Below are positions 22,881 through 32,585 of a stretch of 64,000 nt of DNA, piece by piece; positions within the stretch are counted from its first letter, which is position 1; every line of letters starts with the position of its first letter. The position numbers were made by a program, and so were the translations under genes. The DNA is from Diplonema papillatum (taxonomy: Eukaryota; Euglenozoa; Diplonemea; Diplonemida; Diplonemidae): the NCBI GenBank assembly GCA_030068145.1, contig JAPJBO010000057.1, positions 1 through 64,000 on the forward strand, written 5' to 3'. Under the pieces are notes generated by a model. The model was given only the letters and a program-made list of their open reading frames with translations. It ran no database searches and was not told the origin of the DNA.

Positions 22881-22977
22881 TCAACATTGATCCAATGGTT
22901 AGTATGCCAGCAAGCCCGTCAGTCAGCGAATCGAGGTTCCACCCGCCCAGGCGAAGAAAGACGAAACAAATGTTGTG

Positions 22978-23685
22978 ATGCACGTCAGCGATTCCAGGCT
23001 ACCCAAAGCGGGGAAGTCGGTGTTGAACGCGACCAACGTTTCGCGGCTTGTCGGGAAGGCCGTGCACAATGACGACGGCCTGATGCACTCTTGCCTGAGC
23101 GAAGCGGCGTTGGATTACGCCGAGGAGGCAGCCCAACGGTTCGCCGAGACCGTCTCGCACTTCGCCTGCCGCCTGGCGAAGCACCGCCGGAGCAGCGTTT
23201 TGCAGCAGCAGGACATCGCGCTGGCGGCTTCCTGTCTGCACGGGATCACCGACGCGCTTCGCGAGCCTGTCAGCGGGGAAGCCGCGCTGCGGGCTGCCGC
23301 GGCGCTGGAGTCCGTGGGATGCAAACGCGGCGACACGGGAGCCCCCAGCGGGCCGGCGAAGGATCAAGCAAACCCGGCGCCCGTGCACCCTGAACCGGAA
23401 CGCGTACCGCCCTGCCCTCGGGAGTTGCCCGTTGACGATGCCATGTTCCCCGAGTGTCTCCCGGTCGTGGCCCCAGAGCAACCAGCCCGTGGCGCCGGAA
23501 GCGCGCCCGCGCTTCCCACGGCGACGCCTTCGAACCCCTCCCCCGCACCGGACGCGGCGCCGTCCAGCAGGAGCTCCGTCCCGGAGTCGGTCGGGACGTC
23601 GGGTGCGCCGGCGGCCGGGGGGTCGCCTCCGCGGTCTGTGTCGCCGCCTCCGAAAAAACTTAAGCTGAAACTGGTGCGGAAGTGA
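22978..23685 (+). CDS. TAF12: TAF12-like histone-fold protein (TFIID/SAGA subunit)
   Basis: TAF12 pairs with TAF4 through a histone fold in TFIID and also sits in SAGA, acting in the nucleus in Pol II initiation. Residues about 20-92 match the fold: NVSRLVGKAV, then ALDYAEEAAQRFAETVSHFA, CRLAKHRRSSVLQQQDIALA and LHGI. The block C-LAKHR-S-VL---DI-L is diagnostic of the TAF12 alpha2-alpha3 region. The first ATG in frame (22978) leaves a short N-terminal extension. After the fold come about 130 residues rich in Pro, Ala and Ser, probably disordered. The protein ends in a basic tail, PPPKKLKLKLVRK, that could serve in nuclear import. It has 235 residues and no intron. Assignment rests on the fold. 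H2B-like NF-Y subunits are less likely because the LAKHR block fits TAF12 better. Confidence 0.85.
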   Translation: MHVSDSRLPKAGKSVLNATNVSRLVGKAVHNDDGLMHSCLSEAALDYAEEAAQRFAETVSHFACRLAKHRRSSVLQQQDIALAASCLHGITDALREPVSGEAALRAAAALESVGCKRGDTGAPSGPAKDQANPAPVHPEPERVPPCPRELPVDDAMFPECLPVVAPEQPARGAGSAPALPTATPSNPSPAPDAAPSSRSSVPESVGTSGAPAAGGSPPRSVSPPPKKLKLKLVRK

Positions 23686-24505
23686 ACGCCCACCTGGCAA
23701 CCCCGGGCCTTCTCTGCGCTGCCCCGTCCGGCTCACCGAGCCGCCGGCGATTGGGGAGAGAGTAAATTGGTATCTCTCGTGCGAGGTTTACGAGGTATCC
23801 GCGAGCACGACGATGCCGGAAAAAGGGGTTCATCCGTTAGGACGAGGATTTCCGTCGCAATGGGCGCTTCCTGTAGAAATAGAGGGGATGTGTCAGTTAG
23901 GCATTGGCCGATGCTCGAAGGAATCAGAAGACTTTTCGACGGACACAGCAAAACCGACTCTTTTTCAAAACGTTCAATTTCTTTTGCGCGTGACTGTCCG
24001 GCCACGTATAAGCTGCTTGTACCGAGTAGGTAGCGCTATCCACCTGATCATATGCTGCTTTCCAGTCTGCTAGGCATTGCATGTCGTTTGCAATGCATTG
24101 GACACTCTGCCTCAGCCGCCGACCCCGAATCTCGTCGAGGGGATCGTAGTTGTTTGTCTTGTTCCACGCTTTGGCTGCTTTCTACTGCGCGACTCGTCTG
24201 CAGCTGATGCTTGCACCATAGTCATGGCCGCCATGCCATCGCATATTCTGGGGCGCCGGCAATACTTCCAAGTCAGTCGCCTAGGCTGCTATCGTGACAC
24301 CACCACAAATAACGCTAGAAGATTACGGGCAAGGATTCTCGCCCCTTGCCAAAGTATTATCGGGCAGGTGCAGGATGTGAGCCAGCAACGAAAGACAGAT
24401 ATCAAGACCACAACCATCCCGGAAGGTCCAACATCAAGCAAGAATTCGTGACAGGTCTGGGTGGGGTGGGCTCTGGAATAGCTCGCAGGCGCGCGGGGTT
24501 GGACC
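23686..24505. other. Spacer and probable leader of the PDZ-Tudor gene
   Basis: No gene, repeat or RNA was recognised. The last 60 bases before the ATG at 24506 are G-rich. Short frames on both strands have no protein-like features. Confidence 0.45.
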
Positions 24506-26023
24506 ATGGCATCGAGAAGCGGAGCGCCGACTCACAAGATTCGGGTATGCAGCGCTTAGTTATTCTGATTATGAATCCGAACTTGTCACCGACCTGCAAG
24601 AATTGCAACCGACGCGAGTTGCACCACAAAGAAAGCGCACCAAAGATAATCGTTCCGGAGTCAGCGAAAGGCTAAATGCAAATGACTCCTCGTCAACGCA
24701 AGAAGAGCTGTTCATTGGAGCCCCTCATCAACCCCAACGGCCGTGACACACATTGCCAAAATCTGGAAAAATCGGCAAAATGGGCCAAAATGGCCAAAAA
24801 CTGGGAATATCGGCAAAAATGGGCCAAAATGGCCAAAATCTGACAATACGGGGACTAGCGTCCAGCAAGCATGACAAAACTGTATCTGAAAGGTGCGAAG
24901 GGCATCGGTTCACTCTGTCAAGGGCAGTGTTTTCTAATGCAACCACATGCGTGAGTCGAGCGGTGTCAGCGCTCCCGTGCCCGCATCACTCGTGTAATGG
25001 TAACAAGCTTGCTTGTATGTATCAAAAAGTGTCGGCTGTGCTAAATCACTCATTCAAGGGCATCGGTTCACACATGTACGCACAAACAAAGCTAACAGCT
25101 TTCCTACTTTTCCACAGACTCCGAAAGAGCGCCTCGCCAGCGGCGAGTGCATCACGCGCAGGCTCACGAAGCAAGCAAATAGCCCGGCAGGTTTGATTTT
25201 GCGGCAATGGAAACGCGGCATCTTGGAGATTCGAGGAGTCCAGGAAGGACTGCCGGCTGAAGATCAGAATTTCACGACGCACACGGGATACCTCCTCATT
25301 GGGATTAACGGCAGGCCCGTCGAGACCGTGGTCGACGTCGGGGATGTCCTCAAAGCAGCGACTGATGTGACGCTCAGCCTGGCTCTCCCGTCGCCGGGCG
25401 ATATTCCCAAGGAGGCGAAGCGGTCTGCTATGTCAAAAACTGGAGTGACTTATGCTATGTCGAATCCAAACCCGTCGTTCGGGCACGACAGCCCCTCACG
25501 AGGCAGCCTTAGCCGCCCATCCGGAAGATTCCGTCCTGGGGATCGCTGCGAGGTATACTACGGAGCGGAAGATGGCATTACCCAGGGAATCTGGTATCCG
25601 TGTGAGGTCACTGCGATCTTGCACGACTTGACTTATTGTGTCCTCTTCGATACTGGTGAGGCGGCAGAGGGAGTTGCTTCGCATTCCATGCGGATGCTAG
25701 GTTCGACGACTACATCGCCTATGGCATCACCTCGGCAAGAGATACGTAAGGATGAGAGAGTCGAGGTGTTCTACGGTCCTGATGAAGACGGGTGGTACCC
25801 TGCAATCGTCAGTTTTAGAAACCGAGACGGGACATTCACTGTGCGCTTCGACTCCGGCGAGATCTCAGAAGGCGTTTCCCGCGACTACATTCGTCCCGTC
25901 GTCGAAGACGACTACAGCAGCTTCCACCATTCGGTCCGCTCAGAAGGTGTCACGCCGCATCTCGGTGTAGGGTCCGCGGCCGAAGTGCTGTGGGAAGGAA
26001 AGGAGTATGCATCCTGTTTTTGA
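24506..26023 (+). CDS. PDZ-like plus tandem Tudor-like domain protein
   Basis: Exon 1 is 24506-24544 (ACC before ATGG, encoding MASRSGAPTHKIR). Exon 2 is 25118-26023. The intron (573 nt) has a GTATGC donor, a GCTAAC branch-like site and a TCCACAG acceptor, and the join is phase 0. The 314-residue protein carries a PDZ-like module near residues 30-105 (GLILRQW, LEIRGVQEGLPAEDQN, GYLLIGINGRPVETV). Two Tudor-like barrels follow: FRPGDRCEVYYGAEDG with GIWYPCEVTAI and CVLFDTGEAAEGV, then IRKDERVEVFYGPDEDGWYP with FTVRFDSGEISEGV. Such barrels often bind methylated residues or act as scaffolds. A third one begins (VGSAAEVLWEGKE) but is cut at a GTATGC at 26005, after which the frame stops. Either a further exon is missed or the gene is truncated. 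Confidence 0.8.
24756..24842. repeat. Tandem repeat of 38-39 bp inside the PDZ-Tudor intron
   Basis: Two full units, 24756-24793 and 24794-24832, plus a 10-bp partial third unit. Each begins CCAAAA(T/A)CTGG and contains ATCGGCAAAA and TGGGCCAAAATGG. The sequence is AT-rich against its surroundings and has no coding value. Confidence 0.85.
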
Positions 26024-26250
26024 GGGGAGGGGCGCGAAAATTTAAGTTGCAGCGTCTGCTGTCTTAACCGAGAGCCTTCCGAAAAAGGGTCAAAGGTGGG
26101 GGTGTTCAGTACAAACTCGGTCGGCAGATAGTTATTATTGGCGAGTCTTGCCAACCTGATCGCCACCTTATGAATTATTCAAAATAACCACCATTTTTTC
26201 ATAATATTGCCAAACTGGCTATGAACGATGCCGTGCGCATGACGTATCTT

Positions 26251-26521
26251 TCAGTGGGAGTTGCTAACCGTCACCATAGGGCGGGCTATTGCCAAAAGAA
26301 GGAGAGCCCGCGGCACAACGCGTCAACACACGCCTGCCAGGCGGTCAGTCACAACGCCCCCGGCTGCGCCACCATCGGTGCAAGCATCATCTATGACAGG
26401 CGCGGCTCGCACCGCGCCTACGACGTAACGACTTACGCCCGCCGTAGTAGGGACAGTAGCGGAGCGACCAGATACTCCCCGGAGAGATGGTCCCTGCACT
26501 CTAACACGTCTCTCTCTCTCT
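26251..26521 (+). repeat. TC-tailed dispersed repeat, copy B
   Basis: Aligns end to end with 10291-10582 with small gaps and scattered substitutions. It starts TCAGTGGGAGTTG, shares ACGCCCCCGGCTGCGCCACC and ends CCGGAGAGATGGTCCCTGCA followed by TC repeats. Confidence 0.75.
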
Positions 26522-26534
26522 CAACCTTGTGCTG

Positions 26535-26608
26535 GGCGAGTGTTCCGTGTCGACCGTTCGTAAGTCCCGCTGGCGAGTGTTCCGTGTCGACCGTTCGTAA
26601 GTCCCGCT
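26535..26608. repeat. Perfect 37-bp tandem duplication
   Basis: 26535-26571 and 26572-26608 are identical. The unit begins GGCGAGTGTTCCGTGTCG and ends GTAAGTCCCGCT. It lies just after the TC tail of repeat copy B. Identity of the two units suggests a recent duplication. Confidence 0.95.
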
Positions 26609-27103
26609 CGTGGCCGCAATCTCAAAATTCAGAAGCGTCACCGCCCCCCTCTGAACATCACCGTGCCCTCGAAAAATACACAGATGGACTCCAAGCGTCA
26701 TTAAAGCATTTCATCCGATGACAAACATGTACGACGTAGACTGGATGGACGGCACTGAGACCCTCGGCGTCCTTGCCCGTGACGTGCGCCCCGGGCAACC
26801 AGCCAGCACGAGGGGTTGGTAGCCCTGTGCAGCCCCTTGATCCTGCTTCACCCTAGCCTTCCTGTATAGCCTGCTGAGTTTTTTGTACTTTTTTGTCCGC
26901 GTGAAAGTTGTGAATTGCCGTCCTCCTTCTTCGTCCCGCTGTACCCCCCTGGTGTGGTAACTTCTTCAGCACATGCCCACCGCCCGGGGTTCATTTTCGT
27001 TGTAGTTTCCTGTGCTGTACTGTGTCCTGCGGCGTAAGATTGATGTGCGAGACATTACCGAAAGTCAGCAATATCTCTGATTCTAGCTGACGTGTCGTGC
27101 TCC

Positions 27104-27303
27104 CCCGCGAGACGGGCTCGCCAGCCAGCCAGAACGGCCCAGGCTGTGTCAACGTCGACGCCGTCACCCTCGGTAACGGGGCCGCGACCCGCACCGCGCC
27201 TCCGACGGAACCACCAACGCCCGCCTTGGTACGAGGTAGTAGTGAGGCGACCGGAAATTCCATCTGCACTCCAACTCGTCTCTCTCTCTCTCTCTCTTTC
27301 TTT
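27104..27303 (+). repeat. TC-tailed dispersed repeat, copy C (diverged)
   Basis: Shares the 3' half of the family: a CCGCGACCCGCACCGCGCC block, GTAGTAGTGAGGCGACCGG, TCTGCACTC and a TC tail. It is more diverged than A and B and lies about 580 bp after copy B in the same orientation. Confidence 0.6.
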
Positions 27304-27437
27304 AGCTGTGGATCTGATCGTCATTCCAGAAGGAGCAGAAGAGGTTCGAAGTTGAGGATCCGGGAGTCCGTTCGCGAATCCGACCGGAGCTGATACGTAT
27401 TGACCACACATTACACGTCAAATCGAATCGCCGGAGC

Positions 27438-27483
27438 CGACCCATTGGCACACCGGGCAGGAGTCCGGTGTGCCAATGGGTCG
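27438..27483. repeat. Perfect 19-bp-arm hairpin
   Basis: 27438-27456 (CGACCCATTGGCACACCGG) and 27465-27483 are exact reverse complements with an 8-nt loop, GCAGGAGT. It could be a cruciform site, a structured RNA or an element end. No adjoining gene explains it. Confidence 0.9.
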
Positions 27484-28561
27484 ATGTGACGATGGGACGA
27501 TGTACCTAGCCCTGAATCCTGTTCCTCTGACAACCGCACCCCTCGTGTCGATATCCACACGGGTCGAGACGTGTCATCGTCCAATCTCTGTTATTCATGA
27601 CTTCGCTGAAACACAGACTCGGACGCCCGCTATCTTGGGAGGGCTAGCCTCACATGGGCGTTGAGAATCAAGTGCCACACATACACAAAGGCCCCCGTCC
27701 GCAACACACATTTTCCCCGCCCGGCCCGTCACACATTCTCCCATGAATTATGCCTCTTCACGTGTTTACACAGTTGCACTCTCTACTACTAATTCGCGTG
27801 CGTACTAGTTGAAGCAGGGATTTTGACTAAATACCCCGTCCCCGCGGGAAGAGAACCCGAAGCACCCATTTCAAGCAAACCCAACCGGGCGTTCGCTGAC
27901 GTACCGGTGTCCGCGACAAGCCTCTCCTGAATGTATCGGGAAAGCAGCGTCTGAGCGACGCTTTTGATACCTACAAAATGCGCCCTTTTTTTTCGGCAGC
28001 GAGTCTTGTGAATTTGCCCCTCAACTGCCACACTTTTCGGTAAAGCAGTGCATGTTACGCGGCGTCGTATTCGTGAATGCAACTCTATGGCGTAGGTCCT
28101 TGCTTCGGCAAAGCAGCGTCTAGGTTGCGCCTTGGATAGGCATCCAATCCTCCGAGCCCTATTCCACCTTCTCACCGCGTCTTCAGGTTGGAAAATGGGT
28201 TGAAGATGAAGAACCCAGGAAACGTTTCCCTCTCACCAAGCCCTTTTTCCCCACTGAACAAGCGGGACGGTGATTCGCGGAAGTCCGACTGAAGGGTATT
28301 CAAGCCGTTGCGCACCAAAGAGTTTCAGTGGTACCCGAACAAAGCAGCGAGAGTGTCCATCCGACGGAAGTGGGGTCAAGTTGCAGAAATCGGAAGTTCC
28401 TTCGTCGCGAATGCCAGCTACTAGAGTCTTACTGCTCCGACTGACAGCACTCTAGTCATCGTGCTCGATGCCACCCCAGGCTCTTGATTTTTCTTTCCGC
28501 TGAACGTACGGGAAAAAAACAAACGGCAGACACCCTCGGGTCGGGGGGTGGCTAGAAAACA

Positions 28562-30466
28562 ATGATGGCTGCTCCCGCGGCGATGCGGGAGCTGATCCGA
28601 GGGTTCGGGTTGCTCGTCCGGAAGAATCTGCCGCTCTACGTCGCGATGATCGGCCTGCTGATCCTCGTGTACCGCCGGTTGCTGCGCGAGTTCGACCTGC
28701 TCGGCGAGGGGGGACATGTCCGGCGGATACGGAACAAGACTGTCACGCTCACTGACATGGAAAACGACGTGGCGCAAGGCATCGTCGACTCCTCCAGCCT
28801 CAGCGAGACGCTGAGTCAAGTTGGCGGGTTGAACGACGCGAAGAGGATCGTGCGCGACTCCGTAGTGATACCTCTGGCCCAGCCGCACCTGTACCCAGCG
28901 GGGTCCTTGAGAGCCCCGCCCAAAGGCTTGCTGCTGCATGGCCCGCCGGGGACGGGGAAGACCCTCCTCGCCCGTGCGATAGCTAAGGAAGCGAATGCTG
29001 CGTTCATCGAGGTCAAACTGGATACTCTGCTGACGAAGTGGGTCGGCGACAGCGAAAAACACGTCGCCGCGGTGTTCTCCCTCGCGCGCAAGCTGCAGCC
29101 CGCGATTGTCTTCGTCGATGAAATCGACGGCCTCCTCTCGAGCAGGGACTCGCACAGCACCTCCTCCCCCACCTTCAATCTCATCAAAACCGTGTTCATG
29201 ACCGAGTGGGACGGGCTCACAACGTCGAACCACAACATCGTCGTCATTGGTGCCACTAACCGTCCCGGTACCATTGACGACGCAGTCCTTCGTCGGATGC
29301 CGATCAAGCTCAAAGTTGACTATCCTGATCAGTCGGCTCGCGAGCAGATTCTTAGAATCGTTCTCAGCAGGGACGAAACCATCCTTCCCCAAACCATCGA
29401 GGACCTTGAACTCAGAAAGGTATGTCTTGTTTCACCCAAGACATGTTGACCAAAGAGACAAAACTTGAAAATGCCAAACAGTACCGCCATCAGCGGTCTA
29501 ACCCTACCGGGTTCAGAAACTAAGGCGTGATGTACCTTGGTTTGGCACTGGCCGAGCACGCAGACGGTTAGACAGTGCGTCGGCGGAATATCCTTTTTGG
29601 CAGTTTGGCACGGTCAACGACAGAAACACGGAAATGAAGAGGAATGTGAAAACGTTCAGAGTTCGAAGAACTGCCTTATCATTTTCGCACCATCATCGGT
29701 CATTGGATCAGTGCTGGTTCGATCAGCACTGTACAACACTCGTCTCTCGCCCTCTCTCGGAATTGTCAGCGCGGCAGCGATGACAACTAGCAACACATAT
29801 AGGTGGAGGGGAGAGGCCCTGGGACTGCTAAGTCGTGACAACGCACCCTTTGACTTGTTTTATGTGTTCTCTCTCGCTCTCGGACTAATGTTGTGAAGAC
29901 GAACACGACCATGTGAAATAAAACTCATGACAGATCGCCAGTGAATGCGACGGGTACTCTGGCTCGGACATCTACGAGCTCTGCAAAGAAGCAGCCCTCG
30001 ACGCAGTCCGCTCGGGCTCACTCCACCAAAACTCGAAGGCCTCGAGCTACCACTTGCGACTGACATACGCGAACTTTCACAAAGCATTTGGCGTCGTCGA
30101 CGGCAATCAGCGGTTCGTGCGGACAGTATGCCATTTTCTCCACCGCGCAAACAAAACCCAAGTCCTCCCTGGAAATTGAGTTCTGGCGCTTCAGGCGTGC
30201 AGGAAACGAAAGGATTCAGATAGTCTGAAACACAAACACCAGCAATACTCTGCGTTCTCGGAGAAGCCTCGACACTAACATCAATGTGAGACACGATTCT
30301 GCCCACACAGAACTAAGAGTTCCTCCCCTCTAACGCAATGTGCGGCCGTGGGGATCCGTCCAAATTGGTTGCGACCCCGCAAAACACCTTTGAATTCAAT
30401 CCCGATGTATCCTTTCTTTTCGCACAGCATACTCGCAGCGCGTTAGAAGATCTGTTCGCAAACTGA
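28562..30466 (+). CDS. Msp1/ATAD1-type membrane AAA ATPase
   Basis: Msp1/ATAD1 sits in the outer mitochondrial and peroxisomal membrane and pulls out mistargeted tail-anchored proteins. Three exons, 28562-29419, 29934-30125 and 30428-30466, join in phase 0 to give 362 residues, the family size. After a hydrophobic anchor (YVAMIGLLILVYRR, about 28-41) come GGLNDAKRIVRDSVV, Walker A GPPGTGKT (about 128), pore loop TKWVGDSEK, Walker B IVFVDEID (about 182), ATNRP and DDAVLRRM, with paired arginines at the Arg-finger position. Exon 2 carries the sensor-2 helix GYSGSDIYELCKEAA. Donors are GTATGT and GTATGC; the last acceptor follows a pyrimidine tract (CTTTTCGCACAG). Without the third exon the frame ends at 30179 with an unrelated tail, so exon 3 is inferred. 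The canonical LDxAILRR is altered to IDDAVLRR. Confidence 0.92.
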
Positions 30467-30575
30467 CGCAGTGTGAGGTGCAACAGACGGCGCAAGGTTC
30501 GTCGGTGGACAACCGGTAATTTGGGACATTGGTCAGTGTCGCGGCGCTAGAAAGCGATGGTCGGGGGTGTCGGGC

Positions 30576-31112
30576 CTAGTGGCAGTGTCTTTTATACCAA
30601 TTAATTCTGATCCGGGTCGAACGCCTGGCCAACGCATCGATTGAGGAGAACGGCTTGATGTGTCGTACTGCCCCATCTTCTGAGTGCCAGTCCTCCCCGT
30701 CGGAACAGAGGAGATCTTGTACCGTCGAACGGGCAACGCGACTTCCCGTCGAGAGACTGCGAGGAGCCGACCGTTTCTTCCGAGTATCCCGCGTCTGGCC
30801 AGGATGCAGCGCGGCTTCCACTTCTTCTAGCCCTCGTTTCTCTACTAGCTCAACGGCTTCGGACTTTTGACCTCTCCTTAGCACGCCGAGGACATCGGCT
30901 CGGGCAAGACTCCACGGATCTGCTCCTGCATCAGCGAAGCGTTGCCAAATCCAAGGCAAACCGAGTCGTTGCACACTTTGCGGGTCTGTGCTGAGTTTTG
31001 TTGTCGGGTTCGGCTCTGTGCAAAGCGGGCCGCTTGCACTGAAAAGGCTCTTGCGCCCTGAGCTACCCGGCTGGCGAATGACCTCATCGAGCGTCGACAG
31101 CGGATCAGTCAT
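30576..31112 (-). CDS. Hypothetical protein, minus strand
   Basis: A 178-codon frame starting MTDPLSTLDEVIRQPGSSGR. A mid-part, GLPWIWQRFADAGADPWSLA, has amphipathic helical character, and an acidic patch, DLLCSDGEDWHSEDG, comes before a basic end. Its composition is more balanced than the shadow frames nearby, and the start has a pyrimidine-rich lead. It would be the only minus-strand gene in the window. No family is recognised and a chance frame cannot be excluded. It may also be one exon of a larger gene. Confidence 0.35.
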   Translation of the reverse strand: MTDPLSTLDEVIRQPGSSGRKSLFSASGPLCTEPNPTTKLSTDPQSVQRLGLPWIWQRFADAGADPWSLARADVLGVLRRGQKSEAVELVEKRGLEEVEAALHPGQTRDTRKKRSAPRSLSTGSRVARSTVQDLLCSDGEDWHSEDGAVRHIKPFSSIDALARRSTRIRINWYKRHCH

Positions 31113-31929
31113 GGAGCGCTTGCTTGTCGCGAATATTTCTCGCGCGCGTTTCGGCTCCTCATGCCGGGGTGGTGCATCCGTTCACTCTTGTCTCACCGTT
31201 TCGTTCTCGTTCGCCTGCCGGCCCTCATTGGATCATCGAAGCATTGCACTGCCCTTCCTCTAGCAGCTCTGGCATGCCAAAGCACTCGACAAATGTCGTC
31301 AGGCCGTGTGTTACGAGTATTTGTGGCTCACACGGTTTCTGTCGCTACTGACGGACTCCTGCGACACCAAGGCCCATATCAGCAAACCGCCGAGGCGGAA
31401 AAGAAAAAGACGACTCGTCCTTCTGGGCCTTCTCGACATGCGGCACCGAGGCAATTCTAGCTCTGATGGAGAAGAGCTGCCTATATGACTGAGATGAAAC
31501 TGAGATGATATGTGAACCACATTACCGTATCACCCATTCCACGAAAAAGTGTCACAGATTTCGGCTTTTTTCGGATTTCTGCCGAAAATTTCCATCTGCA
31601 GGTCCGAAAATGGTCGGTTTCGAGATTTTGAGGACACGTTTGAATCCGTTGAGGACAGGGCTTTCCGAATATTTGGTCGGATAAAATTTTTGACCGACCC
31701 CCCCCCCGGAAATGGAGGTCGGCACCCGAAAAAATGGGGTCCTGGAGATCGGTTTTTTTCCTCTCTGCATCCAGGAGGGGGTCAGATTTTGATCGCTGGG
31801 CTAGCTGGCAGCTTGCCCATAATCGCGCATCCCAGAACTACTCGAAAACCAAAAGATTTCCCAAAAAGACCTCGAAAATAATTTCCAGACGGCTGCTTTT
31901 CACACCGAAAAATCGCAAAAAAAAAAATT

Positions 31930-31999
31930 CGGACCGGGGGAATCGAACCATGGCCTACAGGGGCCCAGGAGGGTGCGGTAACCGTTAGGCTATGTTGCC
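31930..31999 (-). ncRNA. tRNA-like Pol III unit 1 (left arm of the TIR element)
   Basis: Read on the minus strand: A box TAGCCTAACGG (31992-31982) and B box GGTTCGATTCC (31949-31939), 32 nt apart. Both fit the consensus boxes exactly. A run of 11 T (31927-31917) follows as a Pol III terminator. The acceptor and T stems do not pair properly, so this is a tRNA-derived promoter rather than a working tRNA. Confidence 0.7.
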
Positions 32000-32203
32000 A
32001 AACCTCGGGCCAAAATTCGCTTTTAGCGCCTGCTCAGTTGGAATTCTTATCGGAAAGTGCGAGATCGTCATTTACTCGTTTCCAGTGTCCCAGGACGGTA
32101 TTTCTGCTCTCTCAGAGCTTATTTCGCCCGGTTTGCGAAGAACTCAAAATGAGTCCAAAAATTCTCACTCGGTAGTGAACAAAAAAATTTTCCGCCGTTT
32201 TTT

Positions 32204-32285
32204 TAGCCCATGGTCCAGAGGTCACCACATCCACACAGGGGTTTGAGGGTCGGTGGTTCGATTCCCGCCGGAAATCGTTTTTTTT
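32204..32285 (+). ncRNA. tRNA-like Pol III unit 2 (right arm of the TIR element)
   Basis: A box TGGTCCAGAGG (32211-32221) and B box GGTTCGATTCC (32255-32265) are 33 nt apart and match consensus. The T arm pairs (CGGTGG with CCCGCCG around TTCGATT). T8 at 32278-32285 would end transcription. The acceptor stem does not form, so it is tRNA-derived, not a tRNA gene. Confidence 0.7.
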
Positions 32286-32585
32286 GGGTTTTTGAAACAG
32301 CCCCAAAACCGACCTTTTGTCCATCTGCACGCCAGATTTTGGTCGCCACGCGAGCTGATTGCTTGCCCATAATCGCCAGGGATAGCTCTTTCCATCCCAA
32401 AAAAAATTTCCCGAAAAATCCAAAATTTTGACCCAAAACGGGCTGCTTTTCAGACGGAAAATCTGTGACACTTTTTCGTGGAATGGGTGGTATACATGTC
32501 GTGAACGTAACTGCTTCTGTGTGTAAGTCGCAGATCTATCTTAACCCCATACTACAGTGAGGATAGGGCTGGGGTGGCAGGGGCC

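Larger units (their letters stand above)
26024..28561. other. Repeat-rich spacer between PDZ-Tudor and Msp1 genes
   Basis: The stretch holds two copies of the TC-tailed repeat, a 37-bp perfect tandem duplication and a 19-bp-arm hairpin, listed separately. Nothing resembling the missing third Tudor exon was found. A long minus-strand frame at 27789-28175 is composition-driven and has no domain. Confidence 0.5.
31531..32489. mobile_element. 959-bp TIR element with two divergent tRNA-like Pol III promoters
   Basis: The first 31 bp (31531-31561, starting CACCCATTCCACG) are the exact reverse complement of the last 31 bp (32459-32489). GTAT flanks both ends (31527-31530 and 32490-32493), a likely 4-bp target duplication. 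Inside are two tRNA-like units pointing outward, each with A box, B box and terminator-like T-run. Two diverged direct modules lie outside them, each containing CTTGCCCATAATCG (near 31812 and 32361) and GGCTGCTTTTCA (near 31887 and 32441). No transposase frame exists. It ends 96 bp before the ATG of the giant gene. It does not fit a plain MITE (no Pol III units expected) or a SINE (no TIRs expected). Confidence 0.9.

Noticed and set aside
30126..30179. Msp1 ending at the in-frame stop 30177-30179
   Set aside because: A GTATGC donor at 30126 and a strong acceptor at 30427 give a phase-0 third exon with a more typical short C-terminus; reading through gives an unrelated tail.
31930..32275. Two functional tRNA genes
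   Set aside because: Consensus A and B boxes are present, but acceptor stems do not pair and the anticodon arms are irregular, so they are tRNA-derived promoters.
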